NCBI RefSeq assembly: GCF_007565055.1
Contig: NC_044565.1
Location: forward strand, 46,511,711 to 46,575,710
Source: Rhinopithecus roxellana
Lineage: Eukaryota > Chordata > Mammalia > Primates > Cercopithecidae
DNA: 64,000 nt
Direction: 5' to 3'
The translations under genes and the position numbers were made by a program. Shown one piece after another: positions 13,401-24,904 of the stretch. Within the stretch, counting starts at the first letter, position 1, and every line of letters starts with the position of its first letter. The notes under the pieces are model-generated. The model did not search any database, was not told the origin of the DNA, and saw only the letters and a program-made list of their open reading frames with translations.

Positions 13401-13892
13401 TGTGTGAATTCATCTCACAGAGTTACACTTATGTTTCCTGGAATAGTCCATTAACACTGTCTTTGAGGAACCTGAGAAGGGCTACTATCCATCACATTGA
13501 GGCCTACGCTGATAAAGAAAATATCATCAGTTCAAAACGTGAAAGAAACTTTTTGAGAAACTTCTTTGTAATCTGTGAATTCATCTCACAGAGTTACAGC
13601 TTAGTCCTAATGAAGCAGTTTGCTAACAGACTTTTCGTGGAATTGGCAAAGTGAATTGGGGAGCCCATTGTGGCCCATTGTGAAAAAGGAAATATCCTCA
13701 GAGAATAACTAGAGCGAAGCTTTCTGAGAGATTGCTTTCTGATGTGTGACTTCATCACACAGAGTTCCAAACTTCCTTTCCTGGAACAGTTTGCTAACAC
13801 TGTTGTCGTGGATGCTGCAAAGTGATATTTGGGAGCTCACTGAGGGCTGTGGTGAAAAAGGAAATATCTTCAGATAAAAAGTGGAAAGAAGC
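10462..13892 (+). repeat. Divergent tetrameric alphoid DNA
   Basis: Five tetramers of mixed ancestry. The block near 10.78-11.07 kb repeats that near 8.04-8.33 kb, including 'cttactcttcatgaagca' and 'ctgctgtgtgacttcatca'. The block at 11.83-12.47 kb repeats the start of the window, including the 'gctgatatcacaaatatcatc' variant. It is followed at 12.5 kb by sequence equivalent to 2.04 kb, so two tetramers present at 0.69-2.03 kb are absent here. Confidence 0.8.
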
Positions 13893-14061
13893 CTTCTGGG
13901 AAAATGCACTTCGATGTATGAATGCAACTCACAGAGTTACATGTTTCTCTTCATTGATCAGTTTGCTAACACAGTTTTCTTGAAATCTGCAATGGGGTAC
14001 TTCGTAGCGCAATGAAGCTTATAGTGACAAAGGAAATATCCTCAGATCAAAACTGGAAAGC
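13893..14061 (+). repeat. Extra M1 monomer making a five-monomer unit
   Basis: An A-type M1 ('cacttcgatgtatgaatgc') is followed directly by a second M1 of type II ('gcattgccatgtgtgaatgc', from 14062) instead of M2. The spacing between flanking M4 heads is therefore 857 bp rather than ~687 bp. The junction reads 'ctggaaagccttctgag', lacking a few bases of the usual 'ggaaagaagcc'. This marks the recombination joint between the divergent flank and the type II array. Confidence 0.8.
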
Positions 14062-17000
14062 CTTCTGAGAAATTGCATTGCCATGTGTGAATGCAACTCA
14101 CAGAGTTACATGTTTCTCTTCAGTGATCAGTTTGCTAACTAAGTTTTCCGGAAATCTGCAATGGGATACCTCTTAGCGCAATGAAGCTTATGGTGAAAAA
14201 GAAAATATCCTCAGATGAAAACTAGAAAGATGCTTTCTTAGAAACTTCTTGGTGATGTGTGAATTCATCTCACAGAGTTACACTTATGTTTCGTGGAAGC
14301 AGTCCATTAACACTGTCTTTGAGGAACCTGAGAAGGGCTTCTTGGATCGCATTGAGGCCTACGCTGATAAAGGAAATTTCATCCGTTCAAAACGTGAAAG
14401 AAGCTTTCTGAGAAACTTCTTTCTGATCTGTGAATTCATCTCACAGACTTATAACTTAGACTTCAGGAAGCAGTTTGCTAACACTCTTTTCGTGGAATCT
14501 GGAAAGTGATATTTGGGAGCCCATAGGGGCCCATGGTGAAAAAGGAAATATCCTCACATAATAACTAGAGAGAAGCTTTCTGAGAGATTGCTTTCTGATG
14601 TGTGACTTCATCACAAAGAGTTCCACCCTTCCCTTCTTGGAACAGTTTGCTAACACTGTTGTCGTGGATTCTGCAAAGGTATATTTGGGAGCTCACTGAG
14701 GGCGATGGTGAAAAAGGAAATATCCTCAGATCAAAACTGGAAAGAAGCTTCTGAGAAACTGCATTGCCATGTGTGAATGCAACTCACAGAGATTACACGT
14801 TTCTCTTCAGTGATCAGTTTGCTAAATAAGTTTTCTGGAAATCTGCAATAGGATACTTCATAGCGCAATGAAGCTTACGGTGACAAAGGAAATATCCACA
14901 GATGAAAACTAGAAAGAAGCTTTCTTAGAAACTTCTTGGTGATGTGTGAATTCATCTCACATAGTTACACTTATGTTTCGTGGAGCAGTACATTAACACT
15001 GTCTTTGAGGAACCTGAGAAGGGCTTCCTTGGATCGCATTGAGGCCTACGCTGATAAAGGAAATTTCATTCCGTTCAAAACGTGAAAGAAGCTTTCTGAG
15101 AAACTTCTTTCTGATCTGTGAGTTCATCTCACAGACTTATAACTTAGACTTCAGGAAGCAGTTTGCTAACACTCTTTTCGTGGAATCTGGAAAGTGATAT
15201 TTGGGAGCCCATAGGGGCCCATGGTGAAAAAGGAAATATCCTCACATAATAACTAGAGAGAAGCTTTCTGAGAGATTGCTTTCTGATGTGTGACTTCATC
15301 ACACAGAGTTCCACCCTTCCCTTCTTGGAACACGTTGCTAACACTGTTGTCGTGGATTCTGCAAAGGTATATTTGGGAGCTCATTGAGGGCTATGGTGAA
15401 AAAGGAAATATCCTCACATCATAACTAAAGAGAAGCTTTCTGAGAAACTGCATTGCCATGTGTGAATGCAACTCACAGAGTTACACGTTTCTCTTCAGTG
15501 ATCAGTTTGTTAACACAGTTTTCTGGAAATCTGCAATTGGATACTTCATAGCGCAATGAACCTTATGGTGACAAAGGAAATATCCACAGATGAAAACTAG
15601 AAAGAAGCTTTCTTAGAAACTTCTTGGTGATGTGTGAATTCATCTCACAGAGTTACACTTATGTTTCGAGGAGCAGTCCATTAACACTGTCTTTGAGGAA
15701 CCTGAGAAGGGCTTCCTTGGATCGCATTGAGGCCTACGCTGATATACGGAAATTTCATCCGTTCAAAACGTGAAAGAAGCTTTCTGAGAAACTTCTTTCT
15801 GATCTGTGAGTTCATCTCACAGACTTATAACTTAGACTTCAGGAAGCAGTTTGCTAACACTCTTTTCGTGGAATCTGGAAAGTGATATTTGGGAGCCCAT
15901 ATGGGCCCATGGTGAAAAAGGAAATATCCTCACATAATAACTAGAGAGAAGCTTTCTGAGAGATTGCTTTCTGATGTGTGACTTCATCACACAGAGTTCC
16001 ACCCTTCCCTTCTTGGAACAGTTTGCTAACACTGTTGTCGTGGATTCTGCAAACGTATATTTGGGAGCTCATTGAGGGCTATGGTGAAAAAGGAAATATC
16101 CTCAGATCAAAACTGGAAAGAAGCCTTCTGAGAAACTGCATTGCCATGAGTGAATGCAACTCACAGAGCTACACGTTTCTCTTCAGTGATCAGTTTGCCT
16201 AACTAAGTTTTCTGGAAATCTGCAATGGGATACCTCTTAGCGCAATGAAGCTTACGGTGACAAAGGAAATATCCTCAGATGAAAACTAGAAAGAAGCTTT
16301 CTTAGAAACTCTTGGTGATGTGTGAATTCATCTCACATAGTTACACTTATGTTTCGTGGAGCAGTCCATTAACACTGTCTTTGAGGAACCTGAGAAGGGC
16401 TTCTTGGATCGCATTGAGGTCTACGCTGATAAAGGAAATTTCATCCGTTCAAAACGTGAAAGAAGCTTTCTGAGAAACTTCTTTCTGATCTGTGAGTTCA
16501 TCTCACAGACTTATAACTTAGACTTCAGGAAGCAGTTTGCTAACACTCTTTTCGTGGAATCTGCAAAGTGATATTTGGGAGCCCATAGGGGCCCATGGTG
16601 AAAAAGGAAATATCCTCACATAATAACTAGAGAGAAGCTTTCTGAGAGATTGCTTTCTGATGTGTGACTTCATCACACAGAGTTCCACCCTTCCCTTCTT
16701 GGAACAGTTTGCTAACACTGTTGTCGTGGATTCTGCAAAGGTATATTTGGGAGCTCATTGAGGGCTATGGTGAAAAAGGAAATATCCTCACATAATAACC
16801 AAAGAGAAGCTTTATAAGAAACTGCATTGCCATGTGTGAATGCAACTCACAGAGTTACAAGTTTCTGTTCAGTGATCAGTTTGGTAACACAGTTTTCTGG
16901 AAATCTGAATTTAGATACTTCAAAGCGCAATGAACCTTACGGTAACAAAGGAAATATCCACAGATGAAAACTAGAAAGACGCTTTCTTAGAAACTTCTTG

Positions 17001-18869
17001 GTGATGTGTGAATTCATCTCACAGAATTACACTTATGTTTCGTGGAGCAGTCTATTAACACTGTCTTTGAGGGACCTGAGAAGGCTTCCTTGCATCGCTG
17101 TGAGGCCTACGCTGATAAAGGAAATTTCCTCCGTTCACAACGTGAAAGAAGCTTTCTGAGAAACTACTTTCTGATCTGTGAGTTCATCTCACAGACTTAT
17201 ATCTTAGACTGCAGGAAGCAGTTTGCTAACACTCTTTTCGTGGAATCTGGAAAGTGATATTTCGGAGCCCATAGGGGCCCATGGTGAAAAAGGAAATATC
17301 CTCACATAATAACTAGAGAGAAGCTTTCTGAGAGATTGCTTTCTGATGTGTGACTTCAGCACACTGAGTTCCCCCCTTTCCTTCTTGGAACAGTTTGCTA
17401 ACAGTGTTGTCGTGGATTCTGCAAAGGTATATTTGCGAGCTCACTGATTGCTATGGTGAAAAAGGAAATATCCTCACATAATAAGTAAAGAGAAGCTTTC
17501 TGAGAAACTGCATTGCCATATGTGAATGCACCTTAAGGAGTTACACGTTTCTCTTGAGTGATCAGTTTGTTAACACAGTTTTCTGGAAATCTGCAATTAG
17601 ATACTTCATAGCGCAATGAACCTTACGGTGACAAAGGAAATATCCACAGATGAAAACTAGAAAGAAGCTTTCCTAGAAACTTCTTGGTGATGTGTGAATT
17701 CATCTCACAGAGTTACACTTATGTTTCGTGGAGCAGTCCATTTACAATGTCTTTGAGGAACCTGAGAAGGACTTCCTTGAATCACTTTCAGGCCTACGCT
17801 GATAAAGGAAATTTCATCCATTCAAAACGTGAAAGAAGCTTTCTGAGAAACTTCTTTCTGACCTGTGAGTTCATCTCACAGACTTATAAATTAGACTTCA
17901 GGAAGCAGTTTGCTAACACTCTTTCGTGGAATCTGGAAAGTGATATTTGGTAGCCCATAGGGTCCATGGTGAAAAAGGAAATATCCTCACATAATAACTA
18001 GAGAGAAGCTTTCTGAGAGATTGCTTTCTGATGTGTGACTTCATCACACAGAGTTCCACCCTTCCCTTCTTGGAACAGTTTGCTAAACACTGTTGTTGTG
18101 GATTCTGCAAAGGTATATTTGGGAGATCATTGAGGGCTATGGTGGCAAACGTAAATATCCCTCAGAACAAACCTGGAAAGAAATCTTCTGAGAAACTGCA
18201 TTGCCATGAGTGAATTCAACTCACAGAGTTACACGTTTCTCTTCAGTGATCAGTTTGCTAACTAAGTTTTCTAGAAATCTGCAATGGGATACCTCTTAGC
18301 GCAATGAAGCTTACGGTGACAAAGGAAATATCCTCAGATGAAACTAGAAAGAAGCTATCTTAGAAACTTCTTGTTGATGTGTGAATTCATCTCACAAAGT
18401 TAAACCTACGTTTTGTGGAGCAGTACATTAACACTGTGTTTGAGGAACGTGAGAAGGGCTTCCTTGGATCGCATTGAGGACTATGCTGATAAAGGAAATT
18501 TCATCCGTTCAAAACGTGAAAGAAGCTTTCTGAGAAACTTCTTTCTGATATGTGAGTTCATCTCACAGACTTATAACTTAGACTTCAGGAAGCAGTTTGC
18601 TAACACTCTTTTCGTGGAATCTGGAAAGTGATATTTGGGAGCCCATAGGGGTCCATGGTGAAAAAGGAAATATCCTCACATAATAACTAGAGAGAAGCTT
18701 TCTGAGAGATTGCTTTCTGATGTGTGACTTCATCACACAGAGTTCCACCCTTCCCTTCTTGGAACAGTTTGCTAACACTGTTGTCGTGGATTCTGCAAAG
18801 GTATATTTGGGAGCTCATTGAGGGCTATGGTGAAAAAGGAAATATCCTCACATAAAACTGAAAAGAAGC
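14062..18869 (+). repeat. Homogeneous type II tetramer subarray (seven units)
   Basis: 4808 bp, equal to seven units of ~687 bp. Consecutive units share long identical stretches, for example 'ggaaatttcatccgttcaaa', 'cagacttataacttagactt' and 'gagcccataggggcccatgg'. Units begin near 14062, 14748, 15435, 16123, 16811, 17498 and 18186. Some copies carry private changes, such as 'gatatacggaaatttc' near 15742 and 'gcagtctattaac' near 17047. This is a simple 4-mer higher-order repeat, independent of the 38-mer. Confidence 0.85.
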
Positions 18870-21800
18870 CTTCTGAGAAAATGCACTTCGATGTATGAAT
18901 GCAACTCACAGAGTTACACGATTCTTTTCAGTAATCAGATTGCTAATACTGTTTTCTTGAAATCTGCAATGGTATCCTTCTTAGCGCAATGAGGCTAACC
19001 GTGACAAAGGAAATGTCCTCAGATGAAAAATAGAAGGAAGATTTCGTAGAAACTTCTTGGTGATGTGTGAATTCATCTAACAGAGTTACACTTATGTTTC
19101 CTGGAACAATCCATTAAAACTGTCTTTGAGGAACCTGAGAAGAGCTACTCTCAATCGCATGGAGGACTACGCTGATATCTTAAATATCATCAGTTTAAAA
19201 CCTGAAAGAAGCTTTCTGAGAAACTTCTTTCTGATCTGTGAATTCATCTCACAGAGTTCCAACGGAGTCCTCATGAAGAAGTTTGCTAACATTCTTTTCG
19301 TGGAATATGCAAAGTGATATTTGAGAGCCCTTTGGGGTCCATTGTGAAAAAGGAAATATCCTCAAGAATAACTAGAGAAAAGCTTCTGAGAGATTTCTTT
19401 CTGATGTGTGGCTTCATCACACAGAGTTTCCACCCATCCCTTCTTGGAACAATTTGCTAACTCTGTTGTTCGTGGATTATGCAAAGTGATATTTGGGAGC
19501 TCATGGAGGGCTATGGTGAAAAAGGAAATCTCTTCAATAAAAACTGGAAAGAAGCTTCTGAGAAAATACTTCGATGTATGAATGCAACTCACAGAGTTAC
19601 ACGTTTTCTCTTCAGTGATCAGTTTGCTAACACAGTTTTCTTGAAATCTGCAATGGATACTTGTTAGCGCAATGAAGTTTACGGTGACCAAGGAAATATC
19701 CTCAGATGGAAACTAGAAAGAAGCCTTCTTGAAACTCTTGTGATGTGTGAATTCATCTCACAGAGTTACACTTATGTTTCCTGGAACAGTCCATTAACAC
19801 TCATCTTTGAGGAACCTGAGAAGGGCTACTTTCCATGCACTTGAGGCCTCCACTGATAAAGGAAATATCATCAATTCAAAACGTGAAAGAAGCTTTCTGA
19901 GAACTTCTTTGTGATCTGTGAATTCATCTCACAGAGTTACAACTTCATCCTCATGAAGCAGTTTGGCTAACAGTCTTTTCGTGGAATCTGCAAAGTGATA
20001 CTTGGGAGACCATAGGGGCCCATTGTGAAAAGGGAAATATCCTCAGAGAATAACTAGAGAGAAGCCTTCTGAGAGATTCCTTTCTGATGTGTGACTTCAA
20101 CACACAGAGTTCCACCCTTCCCTTCTCAGAACAGTTTGCTAACACTGTTCTCGTGGATTCTGCAAAGTGATATTTGGGGAGCTCATTGAGGACTATGGTG
20201 CAAAAGAAAATATCTTCACATAAAAACTGGAAAGAAGCCTTCTAGGAAAATGCACTTCGATATATGAATGCAACTCACAGAGTTACACGTTTCTCTTCAG
20301 TGATCAGTTTGCTAGCACAGTTTTCTTGAAATCTGCAATGGGATACCTCTTAGCGTTATGAAGCTTTCGGTGACAAAGGAAATATGCTCAGATGGAAACT
20401 AGAAAGAAGTTTTCTAAGAAACTTCTTGGTGATGTGTGAATTCATCTCACAGATTACACTTATTTCCTGGAAGAGTCCATTAACACTGTCTTTGAGGAAC
20501 CTGAGGAGGGCTACTTTCCATCGCCATTGAGGCCTAGGTGATAAAGGAAATATCATCAGTTCAAAACGTGAACGAAGCTTTCTGAGAAACTTCTTTGTTA
20601 TTTGTGTATTCATATCAGAGAGTTACAACTTAGTCCTCAGGAAGCAGTTTGCTAACAGTCTTTTCGTGGAATCTGCAAACTTATATTTGGAGCCCTTTGG
20701 GGCCCATTGTGAAAAAGGAAATATCCTCAGATAATACCTAGAGAGAAGCTTTCTGAGAGATTGCTTTCTGATGTGTGACTTCATCACACAGAGTTCCACC
20801 CTTCCCTTCTTGGGAACAGTTTGCTAACACAGTTGTCGTGGATTCTGCAAAGTGATATTTGGGAGCTCATTGAGGACTATGGTTAAACAGGAAATATCTT
20901 CAGATAAAAACTGGAAAGAAGCGTTCTGGGAAAAAGCACTTCGATGTATGAATCCAACTCACAGAGTTAAACGTTTCTCTTCAGTGATCAGTTTGTTAAC
21001 ACAGTTTTCTTGAAATCTGCAGTGGGATACTTCTTAGCCCAATGAAGGTTATGGTGACAAAGGAAATATCGTCAGATGAAAACTTGAAGGAAGCTTTCGT
21101 AGAAACTTCTTGGTCATGTGTGAATTCATCTCACAGAGTTACACTTATGTTTCGTGGAGCAGTCCATTAACACTGTCTTTGAGGAACCTGAGAAGGGCTA
21201 ATTTCTATCGCATGGAGGCCTACGCTGATAAAGGAAATATCATCATTTCAAAACGTGAAAAAAGATTTCTGAGACTTCTTTGTGATCTGTGATTTCATCT
21301 CACACAGTTACAACTTAATCCTCATGAAGCAGTGTGCTAACAGTATTTCGTGGAATCTGCAAAGTGATATTGGGAGCCCATTGGGGCCCATGGTGAAAAA
21401 GGAAATATCCTCAGATAATAACTAGAGAGAAGCTTTCTGAGAGATTGCTTTCTGATGTGTGACTTCATCACACAGAGTTCCACCCTTCCTTCTTGGAACA
21501 GTTTGCTAACACTGTTGTCGTGATTCTGCAAGGTGATATTTGGGAGCTCATTGAGGGCTAATGTGAAAAAGGAAATAATCTCAGATAAAAACTGGAAGAA
21601 GCCTTCTGGGAAAATGCACTTCGATGTATGAATGCAACTCACAGAGTTACACGTTTCTCTTCAGTGATCAGTTTGCTAACACAGTTTTCTTGAAATCTGC
21701 ACTGGGATACTCTTAGCGCAATGAAGCTTACGGTGACAAAGGAAATATCCTCAGATGGAAACTAAAAAGAAGCTTTCCGAGAAACTTCTTGGTGATGTGT

Positions 21801-22110
21801 GAATTCATCTCACAGAATTTCACTTATGTTTCCTGGAACAGTCCATTAACACTGTCTTTGAGGAACCTGAGAAGGGCTACTTTCCAACACATTGAGGCCT
21901 ACGCTGACCAAGGAAATATCATCAGTTCAAAACGTGAAAGAAGTTTTTGAGAAACTTCTTTCTGATCTGTGAGTTCATCACACAGACTTATAACTTAGAT
22001 GTCAGGAAGCAGTTTGCTAACAGTCTCTTCGTGGAATCTGCAAAGTGATATTTGGGATCCCATTGGGACCCATTGTGAAAAAGGAAATATCCTCAGATAA
22101 TAACTAGAGA

Positions 22111-22121
22111 AAACCTTTCTA
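22111..22121 (+). repeat. Target-site duplication, left copy (AluY)
   Basis: 'aaacctttcta' directly precedes the Alu 5' end and recurs at 22432-22442 after the poly-A tail. The site is the 'agaaagctttctgagag' joint between an M3 and an M4 monomer, with local variants. Confidence 0.85.
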
Positions 22122-22430
22122 GGCCGGGCGCGGTGGCTCAAGCCTGTAATCCCAGCACTTTGGGAGGCCGAGACGGGCGGATCACGAGGTCAGGAGATCG
22201 AGACCATCCTGGCTAATACGGTGAAACCCCGTCTCTATTTAAAAAAAAATACAAAAAAACTAGCCGGGCGATGAGGCGGGCGCCTGTAGTCCCAGCTAAT
22301 CGGGAGGCTGAGGCAGGAGAATGGCGTAAACCCGGGAGGCGGAGCTTGCAGTGAGCTGAGATCCGGCCACTGCACTGCAGCCTGGGTGGCAGAGCAAGAC
22401 TCCGTCTCAAAAAAAAAAAAAAAAAAAAAA
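22122..22430 (+). mobile_element. AluY SINE, Old World monkey-like subfamily
   Basis: Full-length dimeric Alu starting GGCCGGGCGCGGTGGCTCA, with an A-rich linker near 22240-22260, a second monomer and a 22-base poly-A tail (22409-22430). It has the AluY B box form GATCGAGACC (22196-22205) and the A box position 22134-22144 (TGGCTCAAGCC). Variants 'GGCTCAAGCC', 'CCGAGACGGGCGG', 'AATGGCGTAAACCCGG' and 'GAGATCCGGCCACTGC' are those I recall from macaque/baboon AluY copies, not the human AluY consensus. Few other changes are visible, so it is a young insertion. It split an M4 monomer head. Alu elements are non-autonomous and mobilised by L1. Confidence 0.93.
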
Positions 22431-22431
22431 G

Positions 22432-22442
22432 AAACCTTTCTA
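22432..22442 (+). repeat. Target-site duplication, right copy (AluY)
   Basis: Second copy of 'aaacctttcta'. The M4 monomer continues with 'agagattgctttcgggtg'. Confidence 0.85.
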
Positions 22443-23465
22443 AGAGATTGCTTTCGGGTGTGTGATTCTGTCACACAGAGTTCCACCATTTCCTTCTTGG
22501 AACAGTTTGCTAACACTGCTGTCATGGATTCTGCAAAGTGATATTTGGGAGCTCCTTGAGGGCTATGCTCAAAAAGGAAATATCCTCATAAAAAAACTGG
22601 AGGGAAGCCTTCTGAGAAACTGCTTTGTGATGTGTGAATGCAACTTACATAGTGAAACGTTTTTGTTCAGTGATCAGTTTGCTAACACAGTTTTCTTAAA
22701 ATCTGAGATGGGATACTTCTTAGCCCAATGAAGTTTACGGTGACAAAGGAAATACCGTCAGATGAAGACTAGAGAGAAACTTCTTTGAAACTTCTTGGTG
22801 ATGTGTGAATTCATCTCACAGAATTGCACTTATGTTTCCTGGAACAGTCCATTAACACTGTCTTTGAGGAACCTGAGAAGGGCTACTTTGCATCGCATTG
22901 AGGCCTACGCTGATAAAGGAAATATCATCAGTTCAAAACGTGAAAGAAGCTTTCTGAGAAACTTCTTTGTGATCTGTGAATTCATCTCACAGAGTTCCAA
23001 CTTAGTCCTTAGGAATCAGTTTGCTAACAGTCTTTTTGTGGATTCTGCAAAGTGATATTTGGGAGCCCATTGAGGCCCATTGTGAAAAAAGAAGTATCCT
23101 CAGAGAATAACTAGAGAGAAGCTTTCTCAGAGATTGATTTCTGTTGTGTGACTTCATCACACAGAGTTCCACCCTTCCCTTCTTGGAAGAGTTTGCTAAC
23201 ACTGTTGACGTGGATTCTGCAAAGTGATATTTGGGAAATCTATGAGGGCTATGGTGAAAAAGGAATTATCTTCAGATAAAAACTGGAAAGAGGCCTTCTG
23301 GGAAAATGCAATTCGATGTATGAATGCAACTCACAGAGTTACACGTTTCCTCTCAGTGATCCGTTTGCTAAAACAGTTTTCTTGAAATCTGCAACGGGAT
23401 ACTTCTTACTGCAATGAAGCTGATAATGACAAAGGAAATATCCTCAGATGAAAACTAGAAAGAAG

Positions 23466-23807
23466 TTTCTTAGAAACTTCTTGGTGATGTGTGAATTCAT
23501 CTCAGAGAGTTTTACTGATGTTTCCTGGAACAGTCCATTAACACTGTCTTTGAGGAATCTGGGAACGGCTATATTGGATCGCATTGAGGCCTACGGTGAT
23601 AAAGGAAATATCATCAGTGAAACACCTGAAAGAACTTTTCTGAGAAATTTCCTTGTGAACAGTGAATTCATCTCACAGAGGTACACTTATGTTTCCTGGA
23701 GCAGTCCATTACCACTATCTTTGAGTAACCTGAGAAGACCTAATTTCCATCACATTGAGGCCTACGCTAATAAAGGAAATATCATCAGTTCAAATCGTGA
23801 AGGAAGC
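23466..23807 (+). repeat. Doubled M2 in a five-monomer unit
   Basis: Two M2-type monomers stand in a row (23466-23635 and 23636-23807), so the M4-to-M4 distance is ~855 bp. The second begins with an M3-like head ('ttctgagaaatttccttgtg') and then becomes M2 ('cacttatgtttcctggagc'), suggesting an unequal exchange between M2 and M3. The doubled unit creates an open frame of 164 codons at 23448-23942. It is a repeat artefact, not a gene. Confidence 0.8.
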
Positions 23808-24904
23808 TTTCTGAGAAACTTCTTTGTGATCTGTGATTTCTTCTCACAGATTTACAACTTAGTCATCATGAAGCAGTTTGCTAACACTCTTTTCGTGGAA
23901 TCTGCAAAGGGATATTTGGGAGCCCATTGGGGCCCATTGTGAAAAAGGAAATATCCTCAGAGAATAACTAGAGAGAAGCTTTCTGAGAGATTGCTTTCTG
24001 ATGTGTGACTTCATCACACAGAGTTCCACGCTTCCCTTCTTGGAACAGTTTGCTAACACTATTGTCGTGGATTCTGCAAAGTGATATTTGGGAGCTCATT
24101 GAAGTCTATGGCGAAAAAGGAAATATCTTCAGATAAAAAGTGGAAAGAAGCCTTCTGGGAAAATGCACTTCGATGTATGAATGCAACTCACAGAGTTACA
24201 CGTTTCTCTTCAGTGATCAGTTTGCTAACACAGTTTTCTTGAAATCTGCAATGGGATACTTCTTAGCGCAATGAAGCTTACGGTGACAAAGGAAATATCC
24301 TCAGATGAAAATTAGAAGGAAGCTTTCGTAGAAACTTCTTGGTGATGTGTGAATTCATCTCACAGAGTTGCACTTATGTTTCCTGGAACACTGCATTAAC
24401 ACTGTCTTTGAGGAACCTGAGAAGGGCTATTTTCCATCGCATTGAGGCCTACGCTGATAAAGGAAATATCATCAGTTCAAAACGTGAAAGAAGCTTTCTG
24501 AGAAACTTCTTTGTGATCTGTGAATTCATCTCACAGAGTTACAACTTATTCCTCATGAAGCAGTTTGCTAAAATCTTTTCGTGGAATCTGCAAAGTGATA
24601 TTTGGGAGCCCATTGGGGCCTATTGTGAAAAAAGAAATATCCCTCAGAAAATAACTAGAGAGAAGCTTTCTGAGAGATTGCTTTCTGATGTGTGACTTCA
24701 TCACACAGAGATTCCACCCTTCCCTTCTTGGAACAGTTTGCTAACACTGTTGTCGTGGATTCTGCAAAGGTGATATTTGGGAGCTCATTGAGGGCTATGG
24801 TGAAAAAGGAAATCTCTTCAGATAAAAAGTGGAAAGAAGCCTTCTGGGAAAATGCACTTCGATGTATGAATGCAACTCACAGAGTTACACGGTTTCTCTT
24901 CAAG

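Larger units (their letters stand above)
18870..24904 (+). repeat. Divergent alphoid DNA related to the window start
   Basis: Tetramers that largely re-use the sequence of 1-2.9 kb. 18.87-19.7 kb matches 1-0.85 kb, including 'gtggcttcatcacacagag' and 'cccatcccttcttggaaca'. 20.57 kb matches 1.03 kb ('gtgaacgaagctttctgag', 'tttgtgtattcatatcag'). 22.80-23.35 kb matches 2.32-2.87 kb ('gtccttaggaatcagtttg', 'agattgatttctgttgtg'). One extra tetramer lies near 19.7-20.4 kb relative to the first copy, and the AluY at 22122-22430 is also extra. The right end meets the HOR at about 24905. Confidence 0.8.

Noticed and set aside
22213..22525. Antisense open frames inside and beside the Alu
   Set aside because: Typical antisense Alu translation (Ser/Pro/Ala-rich) with a poly-Phe run from the poly-A tail; not a gene.
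23448..23942. Longest open frame in the window, 164 codons
   Set aside because: Explained by the doubled M2 monomer in a five-monomer unit; pure satellite sequence.
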